From NCBI RefSeq assembly GCF_900112175.1, contig NZ_FOYT01000002.1, forward strand, positions 310,001 to 374,000: 64,000 nt of DNA, in the 5' to 3' direction. Positions 17,598 to 27,391 of this stretch are shown here, piece after piece (position 1 is the first letter of the stretch; each line of letters starts with the position of its first letter). The notes beneath the pieces are model-generated. The model was given only the letters and a program-made list of their open reading frames with translations. It searched no databases and had not been told where the DNA came from. This DNA comes from Halogeometricum rufum (GTDB taxonomy: Archaea > Halobacteriota > Halobacteria > Halobacteriales > Haloferacaceae). A program made the position numbers and the translations under genes.

Positions 17598-19412
17598 TCA
17601 CGGCCCCGTGGCCGAGGCGTCGTCGGGGTCGGATTCGTCGTCGGACGCGGACGCGTCGCCCGCGACGAACTCGGCGTTGCCGACCCCCTCGGCCGCGCCG
17701 GGTCCGCCGTCGCCCACCGTGTCGGGTACCGTGAGTGCGCCGTCGAAGACGAACCGCGCGCCGGCGTCGGCGTCGGCGATGGACACCGTCCACCCGTGCG
17801 ACTCGGCCATCGTCCTGACGACGGAGAGTCCCAGCCCGTTCCCGCGGCGAGAGGTCGTGTAGCCGTACTCGAACACCACGTCGCGTTCCTTGCTCGGGAT
17901 GCCGGGGCCGTCGTCGGCGACGCGAAACCCGCCGTCGGCCACCGCCACCTCGACGGTCACCCCCCGACCGGCGTGGAGGACGCTGTTGCCGAACAGGTTC
18001 TCGAAGATGCTGAGGAGGCGAGACCGGTCGGCGACCACGTCCCCGTCGCGAGCGACCGTGAGCGTCGCGTCGTCGGTCCGGACGGTGGCCCACGCCGCCT
18101 CGGCCACCTCGCCGAACCGGAGTCGCTCGGTCTCCTCGACCGACTTGCCCTTCCGCGCGAGCATCTGGAGGTCCTCGACTATCTCCTGCATCCGAGCGTG
18201 GGCGTTCGTGACCGCCCGAAATCGCTCCCTGACGGTCTCGCCGTCGGCCGCACCGCGCGCCTCGGCGGGCGCGACGTCGTCGGCGAGGAGTTCGAGGTAC
18301 CCCTGCGCGACGTTCAGGGGGTTCCGCAGGTCGTGCGTCACCGTCTGTGCGAACTGGTCGAGTTGCTCGTTCTGGCGCTCCAGTTCGCGCCGGTAGGTGA
18401 CGAGGTCGGTCACGTCGGTGAAGACGACGGTGGACCCGACGCCGGACCGCGGCGGGAGCGGCGTCCGCTGGACGGAGTAGTGGCGGCGTTCGTCCGCGAC
18501 CCGAACCGTGACCTCTCGGGGGCGTCCGTCTTCCAGCGCCGAGAGAGGGGCTACCGCGGCGAGGACCGGACAGGCGCGTTCGTAGCGTTCCCCCACCGCG
18601 CCGGCGGTCCCGAGTCGCTCGCAGAGCGCCTCCGCCTCGGCGTTGTGGTCGAGCACTCGGTCGCGTTCGTCCACGACGACGACCGGGTCGGTGAACTGCT
18701 CGAACAGGACGTCGCGGGCGACCGGGTCGATACTGAGGAAGCCGTCGCCGAACACGGCGGCGGCCGCGCCGGCCGTGAAGATGCCCACGCCGAGGGCGGT
18801 GTGGTCGAACGTCGGGACGGGCACCTGGCCCACCGCCGCCGCGGCCCGCGGGAGCGTCGCGGCGGCGGCGGTGGCGGCGAGGAGGAGGACCGCCGTCCCG
18901 GCGCGGTGTCGGGACCGGAGGAACACCGACCCGACGCGGCCGATGCCGGCGAGGATGCAGGCCGCGGAGAACAGCGTCCCCGCGACGGTGACCGGACCGC
19001 CCCGGCTCACGGCGTGCGCGAACGGCGCGTCCGTCGTCACCGACGGCGTCACCGTGGTGAGGACGAATCCGACCAGACCGAGGTAGCCGACGACGGCGAC
19101 GACGAACCACGGGTCCCGGCGCACGTCGCGCCGACCGCTGTAGACCGAGGCGAACCGGAACCAGACGACGACGGCGGTCAGAGAGAGGACCGTGCGGGCG
19201 ACGGCCGCGACGGAGACGACGGCGGCATCGGCCGAGACCACCTCGACGGCCGAAGCGAGGACCCACGCCACGTCCACACCCATCAGCGCGGCGAACGTCT
19301 TCGACCCCGTCACGTCGGCCCGCCGGAGGACCCACAGCCCGATAGCGGCGGCCACGGTCGCCGAGAGTACGTGTGCGAGCGCGTACGACGTCGGTACTGA
19401 GAGCGTTGGCAC
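17598..19412 (-). CDS. 7TM-PAS histidine kinase
   Basis: A 604-residue membrane kinase. The N-terminal 7TM sensor region covers about 1-225 with seven hydrophobic helices; a short PAS domain follows (about 235-340, FEQFTDPVVVVDERDRVLDHN); HisKA has His360 in VTHDLRNPLNVAQGY; and the ATPase domain shows GNSVLHAGRG, DDGPGIPSKE and GNGLGLSVVRTM. The C-terminus is acidic. No response regulator is adjacent, as is usual in haloarchaea. Confidence 0.9.
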   Translation of the reverse strand: MPTLSVPTSYALAHVLSATVAAAIGLWVLRRADVTGSKTFAALMGVDVAWVLASAVEVVSADAAVVSVAAVARTVLSLTAVVVWFRFASVYSGRRDVRRDPWFVVAVVGYLGLVGFVLTTVTPSVTTDAPFAHAVSRGGPVTVAGTLFSAACILAGIGRVGSVFLRSRHRAGTAVLLLAATAAAATLPRAAAAVGQVPVPTFDHTALGVGIFTAGAAAAVFGDGFLSIDPVARDVLFEQFTDPVVVVDERDRVLDHNAEAEALCERLGTAGAVGERYERACPVLAAVAPLSALEDGRPREVTVRVADERRHYSVQRTPLPPRSGVGSTVVFTDVTDLVTYRRELERQNEQLDQFAQTVTHDLRNPLNVAQGYLELLADDVAPAEARGAADGETVRERFRAVTNAHARMQEIVEDLQMLARKGKSVEETERLRFGEVAEAAWATVRTDDATLTVARDGDVVADRSRLLSIFENLFGNSVLHAGRGVTVEVAVADGGFRVADDGPGIPSKERDVVFEYGYTTSRRGNGLGLSVVRTMAESHGWTVSIADADAGARFVFDGALTVPDTVGDGGPGAAEGVGNAEFVAGDASASDDESDPDDASATGP

Positions 19413-19545
19413 GGCGCGTCACGGCTATCTCACCGTGACACCGCTTAACGTATTTGTTCGGCCCGAAGACACGTTCTCGGCCGGCGACGTGACTCGCCAC
19501 CGAAGCAGGAGGACATTTGTGTGCGGTTCCGAAACGGTGACACAG

Positions 19546-20517
19546 ATGAGCGCAGACGAGTCGCCGGACGTCGTGGTGCTTCGACAGAAGATACACGGAC
19601 TGCCGTCCGAGGGGTACGCGGAGACGCTCCGAGAACGGCTTCCCGACCGGAAGAACGTCGTCCGCGCACGCACACCCGTGGAGGAACGAGAACTGCTGCG
19701 GGAGGCGCCCGTCGCCACCGGGTTCTCCATCCCGGAACACGTCCTCGCGGACGCGGAGAACCTCGAACTGTTCGCCTGCGTGTTCGCCGGCACGGGTCAC
19801 CTCTCGATGGAGGCGTTCGAGGAGCAGGGCGTCGCCGTCACGAACGCCGCGGGCGTCCACGGACCGAACATCGCCGAACAGGTCGTCGGGAGTCTCATCG
19901 CGTTCGCCCGCCGGTTCCACGTCGCGTGGCGCCAGAAGGAACGCAACGAGTGGCGGTCGTATCAGACGACCGAACTGCAGGGGTCGACGGTGACCGTCGT
20001 CGGACTGGGCGCTCTCGGAGAGGCCATCGTGGACCGCCTCGACGCCTTCGGGGTGGAGACCGTCGGCGTCCGCTACACGCCCGAGAAGGGCGGGCCGACG
20101 GACGAGGTGGTCGGCTTCGACGACGAACAGGGCTTCCACGACGCCCTCGCGCGGTCGGAGTACGTCGTCGTCGCCTGCCCCCTGACGGAGACGACGCGGG
20201 GCCTCCTCGACGCGAACGCGTTCAAGACGATGGACCCCGACACCGTCCTCGTCAACGTCGGCCGCGGCCCCGTCGTCGACACCGAGGCACTCCTCGACGC
20301 CCTGCGCGGGAACGCCATCCGCGGCGCCGCCCTCGACGTGACCGACCCCGAACCGCTCCCGGAGGACCACGAACTGTGGGGCTTCGACAACGTCCTCATC
20401 ACGCCCCACAACGCGGGTCACACGCCGAAGTACTGGGAGCGTATGGCCGACATCGTCGCCGAGAACGTCGAGAAACTGGACGCGGGCGAAGACGACTTCA
20501 CGAATCGGGTGGTCTGA
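19546..20517 (+). CDS. D-2-hydroxyacid dehydrogenase, NAD(P)-dependent
   Basis: A 323-residue enzyme of the D-isomer-specific 2-hydroxyacid dehydrogenase family. The nucleotide-binding motif VVGLGALGEAIVDRL lies near residue 150, the catalytic Arg is in LVNVGRGPVVD, the Glu in DPEPLPEDHEL and the His in ITPHNAGHT. It interconverts a 2-keto acid and its D-2-hydroxy acid; the substrate is not shown. ATG 19546 follows the region shared with the divergent kinase gene. Confidence 0.92.
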   Translation: MSADESPDVVVLRQKIHGLPSEGYAETLRERLPDRKNVVRARTPVEERELLREAPVATGFSIPEHVLADAENLELFACVFAGTGHLSMEAFEEQGVAVTNAAGVHGPNIAEQVVGSLIAFARRFHVAWRQKERNEWRSYQTTELQGSTVTVVGLGALGEAIVDRLDAFGVETVGVRYTPEKGGPTDEVVGFDDEQGFHDALARSEYVVVACPLTETTRGLLDANAFKTMDPDTVLVNVGRGPVVDTEALLDALRGNAIRGAALDVTDPEPLPEDHELWGFDNVLITPHNAGHTPKYWERMADIVAENVEKLDAGEDDFTNRVV

Positions 20518-20581
20518 CGCGCCCCCGCGTCGGAACCGCTCGGGGCCCTCGCGAGTCGACTCCGACGCACCCGCTCGGTCC

Positions 20582-21337
20582 CTACTCCACGAACCGCTCG
20601 GTCCCGCGTTCGACGAGGGAGGGGAACCGCTTCGAGAGCCACAACCCCGCCTTCGTCTTCCAGTCGGCCGCGACGACCGGACCCGTCGACTCCACCTTCT
20701 CGGCGAGTTTGCGGCCGACCTCGGCGGGGTCGCTCAGGAACGCGTCGGGGTAGCCCAGCGTGGCCGCAGACCGCGTGTTCGTCAACGGCGGGTGCATCAC
20801 CGTACACCAGACGTTCTCGTTCCGCAGTTCCAACCTGAGCGACCGCGTGAGCGCCTCTACCGCCCCCTTCGTGGACGCATATCCGGAGAGCCCCGGGTGG
20901 CCGACGAGTCCCGCGCCGGAACTCACGTTGTGGATGCGCCCCTCCTCCTGGGCCCGCATATGGGGGAGGACCGCTCGTATCGTCCGAACGTAGCCGAAGT
21001 AGTTCACCTCGAACTCGCGGCGCGTGTCGTCGAGGGTCTGCGCCTCGAACGGCCCGAACGTGAACACCGCGGCGTTGTTGACGAGGACGTCGACGCGGCC
21101 CCACCGGTCGACCACCGCGTCCATCGCCGCGCGGACGTCGTCGTCCGCGGTCACGTCGCAGTCGCGGACGTCCACCCGGTCGGGACGGGCCTCCCGGAGC
21201 GATTCGAGTTCGTCGGTGGCGACGTCGAGGCCGGCGACCCGGTAGCCGTCGTCGAGCAACGACGCCAGCAGGTGGTACCCGATACCCTCGTTCGCTCCGG
21301 TGACGACGACGACGCGCCCGCTCTCGTCGGAACTCAT
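20582..21337 (-). CDS. Short-chain dehydrogenase/reductase
   Basis: A 251-residue SDR. It has the cofactor motif VVTGANEGIGYHL, the NNAA motif, catalytic Ser in NVSSGAG and the YASTK Tyr-Lys pair. The frame runs upstream of ATG 21337 but that part has no coding character. Substrate unknown. It converges with the hydroxyacid dehydrogenase. Confidence 0.9.
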   Translation of the reverse strand: MSSDESGRVVVVTGANEGIGYHLLASLLDDGYRVAGLDVATDELESLREARPDRVDVRDCDVTADDDVRAAMDAVVDRWGRVDVLVNNAAVFTFGPFEAQTLDDTRREFEVNYFGYVRTIRAVLPHMRAQEEGRIHNVSSGAGLVGHPGLSGYASTKGAVEALTRSLRLELRNENVWCTVMHPPLTNTRSAATLGYPDAFLSDPAEVGRKLAEKVESTGPVVAADWKTKAGLWLSKRFPSLVERGTERFVE

Positions 21338-21468
21338 ACCGGGAAGCGAAGGTGCCGTGCGGGTATCAGTCTGTGCCCGCGAGACGACTCGACGGCCGGG
21401 CCGGACGGGACCTACACGTCGGCCCGCGTCTCTCGCCACGCATCGTCTCGTTCCGTCCGGTGTCGGAC

Positions 21469-23259
21469 TTACTCGCGTTCCCCCGTGACGACTTCGTAGG
21501 GACGCATCATCTCCTGGTCCTCGTGTTCGAGGAGGTGGCAGTGCCAGACGTACCGGCCGGTGAAGTTCCCGAACCGGGTGATGATACGGACAGTCTCGCC
21601 GGCGTACACCTTGACGGTGTCCTTGTTCCCCTGTTCGGTCGGGTCCGGCGCGTCGGTCCCGTCTTGCCCCCTGCCGACGACTTGGAAGTCGACGAGGTGC
21701 AGGTGGATGGGGTGGGCGTCGCCGGTCCGGTTCTCCAGTTCCCAGATCTCGGTCGTACCGAGTTGGGGCCTGGTCAGGATGGGGTCGCCCCAGTGTTCGC
21801 CCGGGGCGGGTCGGCCGCCCTCCTCGTCGAGGAAGTGGGTGTCCAGTCCGTTCAGCGACCCCGTGTCCAGCCCCATCTGCCGGGTCTGCACCGTCGCGTT
21901 CTCCTCGAACCGCTCGGGACCGGGGAGGCGGAGCGACGTCGGGTCGACCGCGGGGTCCTGTGGGTCACCGGTGCGCACGTGGAACTGCGCCAGTTCGGGG
22001 AGACCCGCGCCGCCGGTGCCGGTCGACGCACCGGGGCTCCGGAACGGGAAGTCGGCGTCGTTCGTGACCGTCAGCGTCTCGCCGGCGAAGTCGGAGAAGT
22101 CGACGATGACGTCGGCGCGTTCGGCCGGTCCGAGGAGAAGCGACTTCGTGGTTTCGGCCGGCCCGATGGGCACCACGTCCCTGAGGAACCCGAGGTCGGT
22201 CCCAATCTGGTACATCGTCGGCGGGTCTCCGCCGTCCTCGGCCTCCAGTCGGATGTTGAAGAACCGCCCGTTCGACCCGTTGAGGAACCTAAACCGGTAC
22301 TGACCCGGGTCGACGTCGAATCTGGGCCACGCCTGCCCGTTGACCACTGAGACGTCGCCGGAGACTTCGGCTTGGAAGTTTGAGGGGTACTGGTACCTGT
22401 CGGGGGTCCCGTCGCCCGGTTCTCCTTCGAACGCCCGGTCCTGGAAGAGAATCGGGACCTCCTTGTCACCGCTGGGGAGGCCGAGTCGCTCCTCCTGCGG
22501 ACCTCGGAGGAGGAAGAAGCCGGCGAGTCCGGCGTAGACGTTGAGACGCGTCAGGCCGAGGGCGTGGTCGTGATACCACAGCGTCGCCGGGTCCTGTCGG
22601 CTCGTGTAATCGTAGACGTCCTTGACGAACTGCGGTCCCTCGATGCCGTCCGGCGACGTCCACTGCTCTGGGAGGCCGTCGCTCGCGGACTCCACGTGGA
22701 GGCCGTGGGCGTGCGTCACCGCCCGGACCTCCGGGAATTCGTCTGGGCCTGCAAACTGGTCGGCCCACTCCGGATATCGGTCGCTGTAGTCCGACAGTTT
22801 CGTCCCGTGGACTCCCGTGTCGACGTCGAAGAGGTGACTCTCGGGGAGTTCGTTGACGAACTCGACCTTCATCGGTTGGTTCACGCGGCCCTCGATGGTC
22901 TTCCCCGGGAACTGACCCTCCGAGTCGCTCGGTCCTTTGTACCCCCAGACGGGGGTCGGGTCCATGGCGGGGTGGTGCCGGTGCGTCCCCCGCCGCATCT
23001 CTATCCTGTAGTACGGTCCCCCCTGACGCCTCCCGGACGACTCCATGACGCCGGGTATCGCGTCCTCTATGTCGATATCCTGCCACCCGAGGTCGTTGAG
23101 TTTGAACCCGTCCGACTCCAGGTCGACGGCCGCCGTCGGCCTCGCAGCGAGAGGGAGCATCGCTGCGGCACCCAGTGCTGCACCCGTCTTCAGGACCGTT
23201 CGACGGTCGATACGCGGCCGGCCTGTCCCCCTGTCTGACGCTGAATTTTCGTCTGTCAT
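21469..23259 (-). CDS. Tat-exported CotA-like multicopper oxidase (laccase)
   Basis: A 596-residue exported oxidase. The Tat motif DRRTVLK (18-24) is followed by a hydrophobic alanine-rich stretch. Four copper motifs are visible: HAHGLH, WYHDHALG, HPIHLHLVDF (about 516) and HCHLLEHEDQEM (about 573), the last with the type-1 copper Cys, His and Met. The overall type matches bacterial spore-coat CotA and bilirubin oxidase more than plant laccases. It oxidises phenolic or metal substrates with reduction of oxygen to water outside the cell. An AT-rich promoter region lies upstream. Confidence 0.93.
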   Translation of the reverse strand: MTDENSASDRGTGRPRIDRRTVLKTGAALGAAAMLPLAARPTAAVDLESDGFKLNDLGWQDIDIEDAIPGVMESSGRRQGGPYYRIEMRRGTHRHHPAMDPTPVWGYKGPSDSEGQFPGKTIEGRVNQPMKVEFVNELPESHLFDVDTGVHGTKLSDYSDRYPEWADQFAGPDEFPEVRAVTHAHGLHVESASDGLPEQWTSPDGIEGPQFVKDVYDYTSRQDPATLWYHDHALGLTRLNVYAGLAGFFLLRGPQEERLGLPSGDKEVPILFQDRAFEGEPGDGTPDRYQYPSNFQAEVSGDVSVVNGQAWPRFDVDPGQYRFRFLNGSNGRFFNIRLEAEDGGDPPTMYQIGTDLGFLRDVVPIGPAETTKSLLLGPAERADVIVDFSDFAGETLTVTNDADFPFRSPGASTGTGGAGLPELAQFHVRTGDPQDPAVDPTSLRLPGPERFEENATVQTRQMGLDTGSLNGLDTHFLDEEGGRPAPGEHWGDPILTRPQLGTTEIWELENRTGDAHPIHLHLVDFQVVGRGQDGTDAPDPTEQGNKDTVKVYAGETVRIITRFGNFTGRYVWHCHLLEHEDQEMMRPYEVVTGERE

Positions 23260-23651
23260 AGGTTGTTGCGGGGTCCCCCCCCACTTCCTGACGGATGGTT
23301 GACCAATATATTGTTATAGTGTATGTGAAACTGTATTATCTTCCGACAAAAATTTTTAACCTGAAAGAGGGCGAGAGAGTGCCGAGACGACGAACGACGG
23401 CGGTTACGGATATTCTCACTCAGCCGATATTGCGGAGCGGTATCATAATCACGTCTCGGAGTTGGATCGGAGTATGGTAACCGCCTTCCCAACAGTCAGC
23501 GATTCGACATTCGCGACTACCTGTCCCTAATGGTATGATTACTCGCGTCTCCGCCACGCCTCCGACATCGCCACGCGGCTGACGGCGGGGGAGTCTCACC
23601 GCGGCGTTCGCTCTGCGACGCCGCGGGGTCCGACCGGAGGGCGTGGGACGC
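23260..23651. other. 392-bp AT-rich intergenic region upstream of the multicopper oxidase
   Basis: No gene seen. AATATATT (23305-23312) is the likely TATA element for the oxidase on the minus strand, and AAAAATTTTTAACC (23349-23362) is a second AT block. GGCGGTTAC (23399-23407) and GTAACCGCC (23477-23485) form a 9-bp inverted repeat 69 bases apart, of unknown meaning. Confidence 0.45.
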
Positions 23652-24686
23652 TCAGACCCAGCCTTCCTCGACCAGCAGTTCGCCGTTCAGGAGGGAGGCA
23701 CCGGCCGCGCCGCGGATGGTGTTGTGCGCGAGGCAGTTGTACTTGATACCCGCGGCCGTCTCCTGAACCCCGCCCGCCGACACCTGCATGCCGTCGCCGC
23801 GTTCGCGGTCCAGACGGGGCTGCGGCCGCGAGGGGTCGTCGAAGACGTGGATGAGTTGCTCCGGCGCGCTGTGGAGGTCCACGCCGGGGTACTCGCGCAT
23901 CGCCTCCTTGGCCTCCTCGGGCGTCACCTCCTCCGTCGTCTCGGCGAACACGTTCTCCAGGTGGCCGTCGAGCGTCGGGATGCGGTTGCAGGAGGCGGCG
24001 ACGTCCATCTCGTGGAGGCTCACGTCCACGCCGTCGAACTCGCCGAGGAGCTTCCTCGATTCGGTCTCCATCTTGTTCTCCTCCCCCCCGATGTGCGGGA
24101 TGGCGTTGTCGATTATCTCCATCGACGTGACGCCGGAGTAGCCAGCGCCGGAGACGGCCTGCAGGGTGGAGACGTGGACCTCTTCGAGGCCGAACTGGTC
24201 GAGGGCGGCCAGCGTCGGCACCATCGTGATGGTCGAGCAGTTCGGGTTCTTCACGAGTGCGCCGTCCCACCCGCGTTCGTCTCGCTGGACCTCGATGAGG
24301 TCCAGATGCTCGGGGTTCACCTCGGGGATGGTCAGCGGCACGTCGGGCGCCATCCGGTCGTTCGAGGAGTTCGAGGAGACGACGTAGCCCGCCTGGAGGA
24401 ACTCGGGTTCGACCTCCGTGGCGACGCCGGAGGGCAACGAAGAGAAGAGGAGGTCGACGTCGTCGGGGACGGCGTCCGGCGCCGTCGGGTCGACTTCCAT
24501 CTCGGCCACGTCCTCGGGGATGGGCGTGTTGACGCGCCACTTCGCCGCGTCGGCGTACGTCTTGCCCGCGCTGTCTTCGCTCGCGGTCAACGATGCGAGT
24601 TCGAAGGTGGGGTGCCCGTCGAGGAGTTGGATGAATCGCTGTCCGACCGCACCGGTCGCGCCGAGGATACCGACTCGTACTGCCAT
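23652..24686 (-). CDS. asd: Aspartate-semialdehyde dehydrogenase
   Basis: A 344-residue enzyme that reduces aspartyl phosphate to aspartate semialdehyde, in the pathway to threonine, methionine, isoleucine and lysine. The NADP motif VGILGATGAVGQRF is at the start, Cys150 in NPNCSTI is the nucleophile, and AVSGAGYSG and the DVAASCNRIP segment are family signatures. The archaeal/fungal type lacks the bacterial insert. It starts at ATG 24686; the longer frame adds an unlikely N-terminus. It is divergent to the biotin carboxylase gene. Confidence 0.95.
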   Translation of the reverse strand: MAVRVGILGATGAVGQRFIQLLDGHPTFELASLTASEDSAGKTYADAAKWRVNTPIPEDVAEMEVDPTAPDAVPDDVDLLFSSLPSGVATEVEPEFLQAGYVVSSNSSNDRMAPDVPLTIPEVNPEHLDLIEVQRDERGWDGALVKNPNCSTITMVPTLAALDQFGLEEVHVSTLQAVSGAGYSGVTSMEIIDNAIPHIGGEENKMETESRKLLGEFDGVDVSLHEMDVAASCNRIPTLDGHLENVFAETTEEVTPEEAKEAMREYPGVDLHSAPEQLIHVFDDPSRPQPRLDRERGDGMQVSAGGVQETAAGIKYNCLAHNTIRGAAGASLLNGELLVEEGWV

Positions 24687-24867
24687 TGCCGTGGTTGTCT
24701 GTGGCACACCCATAAGGCGGTTTGGATTCGAGACGTATTTCACGAACGTTCACCTCCGACCCCTCGATTCGCCCGTCGACGAGACGTTCGTCCACTCGGT
24801 CGCGTTCGGGGTTCGACGGCCGTCGATACCCGCGTCGTGCGGAACCGATAGAATGAGGTGGCGCGTT

Positions 24868-24881
24868 CGGGAATACTCCCG
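24868..24881. promoter_or_regulatory. Inverted repeat just upstream of the biotin carboxylase start
   Basis: CGGGA at 24868-24872 and TCCCG at 24877-24881 flank ATAC and end three bases before the ATG at 24885. This could be an operator or block the start of the message. Small and possibly chance. Confidence 0.3.
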
Positions 24882-24884
24882 TAA

Positions 24885-26693
24885 ATGTTCAGTAAGGTTC
24901 TCGTCGCCAACCGAGGAGAGATTGCCGTCCGCGTGATGCGGGCGTGCAAAGAGCTAGGCGTCCGGACCGTCGCCGTCTACAGCGACGCCGACAAGCACGC
25001 CGGGCACGTTCGCTACGCCGACGAGGCGTACAACGTCGGACCCGCGCGCGCGGCGGACTCCTATCTGGACCACGAGGCGGTCATCGAGGCCGGCGAGAAG
25101 GCCGGTGCCGACGCCGTCCACCCCGGCTACGGCTTCCTCGCGGAGAACGCCGAATTCGCCGCCAAGGTCGAGGCGTCGGAGATGACGTGGGTCGGTCCCT
25201 CCGCCGACGCGATGGAGCGTCTCGGCGAGAAGACGAAGGCCCGCGCCCTGATGCAGGACGCCGACGTGCCCGTCGTCCCCGGGACGACCGAACCCGTCGA
25301 GTCCGCCGCGGAGGTCAAGGAGATAGCCGACGAGTACGGCTACCCCGTCGCCATCAAGGCCGAGGGCGGCGGCGGCGGCCGCGGACTGAAGGTCGTCCAC
25401 GACGAGGCGGACGTCGAAGAGCAGTTGGAGACGGCGCAGCGAGAGGGCGAGGCGTACTTCGACAACGCCTCCGTCTACGTCGAGAAGTACCTCGAAGCGC
25501 CGCGCCACATCGAGGTGCAGATTCTCGCCGACCACCACGGCAACGTGCGCCACCTCGGTGAACGCGACTGTTCGCTCCAGCGCCGCCACCAGAAGGTCAT
25601 CGAGGAGGCTCCCTCGCCGGCGCTCTCGGACGACCTCCGCGAGCGAATCGGCGAGGCGGCCCGTCGCGGCGTCGATGCGGCCAACTACACCAACGCCGGG
25701 ACGGTGGAGTTCCTCGTCGAGGACGGGGAGTTCTACTTCATGGAGGTGAACACCCGGATTCAGGTCGAACACACCGTCACCGAGCAGGTGACGGGCATCG
25801 ACGTGGTGAAGTGGCAACTGCGCGTCGCCGCCGGCGAGGAACTCGACTTCGAGCAGGACGACGTGGAGATCGAGGGCCACTCGATGGAGTTCCGCATCAA
25901 CGCCGAGAACGCCGCGAACGGCTTCGCGCCCGCGCCGGGCGGAAACCTGGAGACGTACGACCCGCCGGGCGGCATCGGCGTCCGCATGGACGACGCCCTC
26001 CGACAGGGCGACGACCTGGTGACGGACTACGACTCGATGATAGCGAAGCTCATCGTCACCGCGTCGGACCGCACGGAGTGTCTGGCCCGTTCCGAACGCG
26101 CCCTCGCGGAGTTCGACGTCGAGGGGTTCCACACCATCATCCCGTTCCACCGGCTGATGCTCACCGACGAGACGTTCCGCGCCGGCGAGCACACGACGAA
26201 GTACCTCGACGAGGAACTCGACACCGCGCGCATCGAACGGGCCGTCGAGAAGTGGGGGCCGGCGGAGGCCGAGAGCGAGGGCGACGAGGACGAGGAGGTC
26301 ACCGAGCGCGACTTCACCGTCGAGGTGAACGGCAAGCGCTTCGAGGTCAGCCTCGAAGAGCGCGGCGCGCCCGCCATCCCGAACCCGTCCGGCGGAAGCG
26401 CGAGCGCTGGCGGCAACACCCGGTCGCGCCCCGCGGAAGCCGAGTCAGACGAGGAAAAAGAGGTCGTCATCGAGGGCGACGGCGAGCAGATAGCCGCGGA
26501 GATGCAGGGGACCATCCTCTCGGTTGACGTCGAGGAGGGCGACGAGGTGGCGTCCGGCGACGTGGTCTGCGTCCTCGAGGCGATGAAGATGGAGAACGAC
26601 GTGGTCGCCGAACGCGGCGGCACCGTCGCGCAAGTCCTCGTCGGCGAGGGCGAGAGCGTCGACATGGGCGACGTGCTGGTCGTCCTCGAATAG
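24885..26693 (+). CDS. pccA: Acyl-CoA carboxylase biotin carboxylase/biotin carrier subunit (PccA type)
   Basis: A 602-residue fused protein. Residues 1-450 are the ATP-grasp biotin carboxylase ([10 protein letters not shown] glycine loop, [28 protein letters not shown]). A charged linker follows, and the C-terminal biotin carrier domain holds Lys568 in EAMKMEND as the biotinylated residue, 35 residues from the end as usual. It carboxylates biotin for transfer to acetyl- or propionyl-CoA by the carboxyltransferase PccB, encoded at 40925-42469 with PccX. In haloarchaea this enzyme is reported as propionyl-CoA carboxylase. BirA, which loads the biotin, is 0.7 kb downstream. Confidence 0.93.
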   Translation: MFSKVLVANRGEIAVRVMRACKELGVRTVAVYSDADKHAGHVRYADEAYNVGPARAADSYLDHEAVIEAGEKAGADAVHPGYGFLAENAEFAAKVEASEMTWVGPSADAMERLGEKTKARALMQDADVPVVPGTTEPVESAAEVKEIADEYGYPVAIKAEGGGGGRGLKVVHDEADVEEQLETAQREGEAYFDNASVYVEKYLEAPRHIEVQILADHHGNVRHLGERDCSLQRRHQKVIEEAPSPALSDDLRERIGEAARRGVDAANYTNAGTVEFLVEDGEFYFMEVNTRIQVEHTVTEQVTGIDVVKWQLRVAAGEELDFEQDDVEIEGHSMEFRINAENAANGFAPAPGGNLETYDPPGGIGVRMDDALRQGDDLVTDYDSMIAKLIVTASDRTECLARSERALAEFDVEGFHTIIPFHRLMLTDETFRAGEHTTKYLDEELDTARIERAVEKWGPAEAESEGDEDEEVTERDFTVEVNGKRFEVSLEERGAPAIPNPSGGSASAGGNTRSRPAEAESDEEKEVVIEGDGEQIAAEMQGTILSVDVEEGDEVASGDVVCVLEAMKMENDVVAERGGTVAQVLVGEGESVDMGDVLVVLE

Positions 26694-26756
26694 TCTCCGG
26701 GTAGTCCTCGAACAGTCCGCGGATAGCCGGCCGCCGGTCCCGGTCGGCGCGACCGG

Positions 26757-27311
26757 CTACAGTTCTTTGACGACTTCGGCGGGGTTGCCCTGCACGAGGA
26801 CGTCGCTCGGCACGTCCCGCGTGACGACGGCGCCCGAGGCGACGACGCTGTCGTCGCCGATGGTGACGCCGGGGTTGACGATTGCGCCGCCGCCCAGCCA
26901 CACCCGGTCGCCGACGGTGACGGGTTTGCCGTACTCCTCGCCGGCGACGCGCTCTTCGGCGTCGAGCGGGTGCGTCGCGGTGTAGACGTGGACGCCGGGA
27001 GCGACCATGCAGTCGTCGCCGAACTCCACCCGGCAGACGTCGAGTATCACGCAGTCGAAGTTGGCGGCGAAGTCGTCGCCGACGTGGACGTTGTAGCCGT
27101 AGTCGCACCGGAACGGCGGTTCGACGTGCGGATTCTCCCCCACCGACCCGAACAGGTCCCGGAGGAGCGACTCCCGTCGGTCCGCCTCGTCGGCCGCCGT
27201 CGCGTTGAACTCCGCTGTCAGTCGCCGTGCGTCCCGGCGTTCCTCGACCAGCGTCGGGTCGTGGGGGTCGTACATCTCGCCGGCGAGCATCTTCTCCTTC
27301 TCGGAAGGCAT
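26757..27311 (-). CDS. Sugar O-acetyltransferase (maltose/galactoside type, left-handed beta helix)
   Basis: A 184-residue hexapeptide-repeat acetyltransferase. It starts with the MPSEKEKMLAGEMYDPHDP type N-terminus of the Maa/LacA family, and hexapeptide rungs run from about residue 70 to the end (VGDRVWLGGGAIVNPGVTIG). His113 in TATHPLD is the expected catalytic base region. It transfers acetyl from acetyl-CoA to a sugar hydroxyl; the natural sugar is unknown. Confidence 0.9.
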   Translation of the reverse strand: MPSEKEKMLAGEMYDPHDPTLVEERRDARRLTAEFNATAADEADRRESLLRDLFGSVGENPHVEPPFRCDYGYNVHVGDDFAANFDCVILDVCRVEFGDDCMVAPGVHVYTATHPLDAEERVAGEEYGKPVTVGDRVWLGGGAIVNPGVTIGDDSVVASGAVVTRDVPSDVLVQGNPAEVVKEL

Positions 27312-27391
27312 CGTCTCACCGTCGCAGCCGGTCGACTTCGTTCTTGCGCGAAGACCCCGCATTTCTTCTTCCTCAGCGACCCACCCCCGGT

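Noticed and set aside
23399-23485. Insertion-sequence ends upstream of the multicopper oxidase
   Set aside because: The 9-bp inverted repeat encloses only 69 bases, without target-site duplication or transposase remains.
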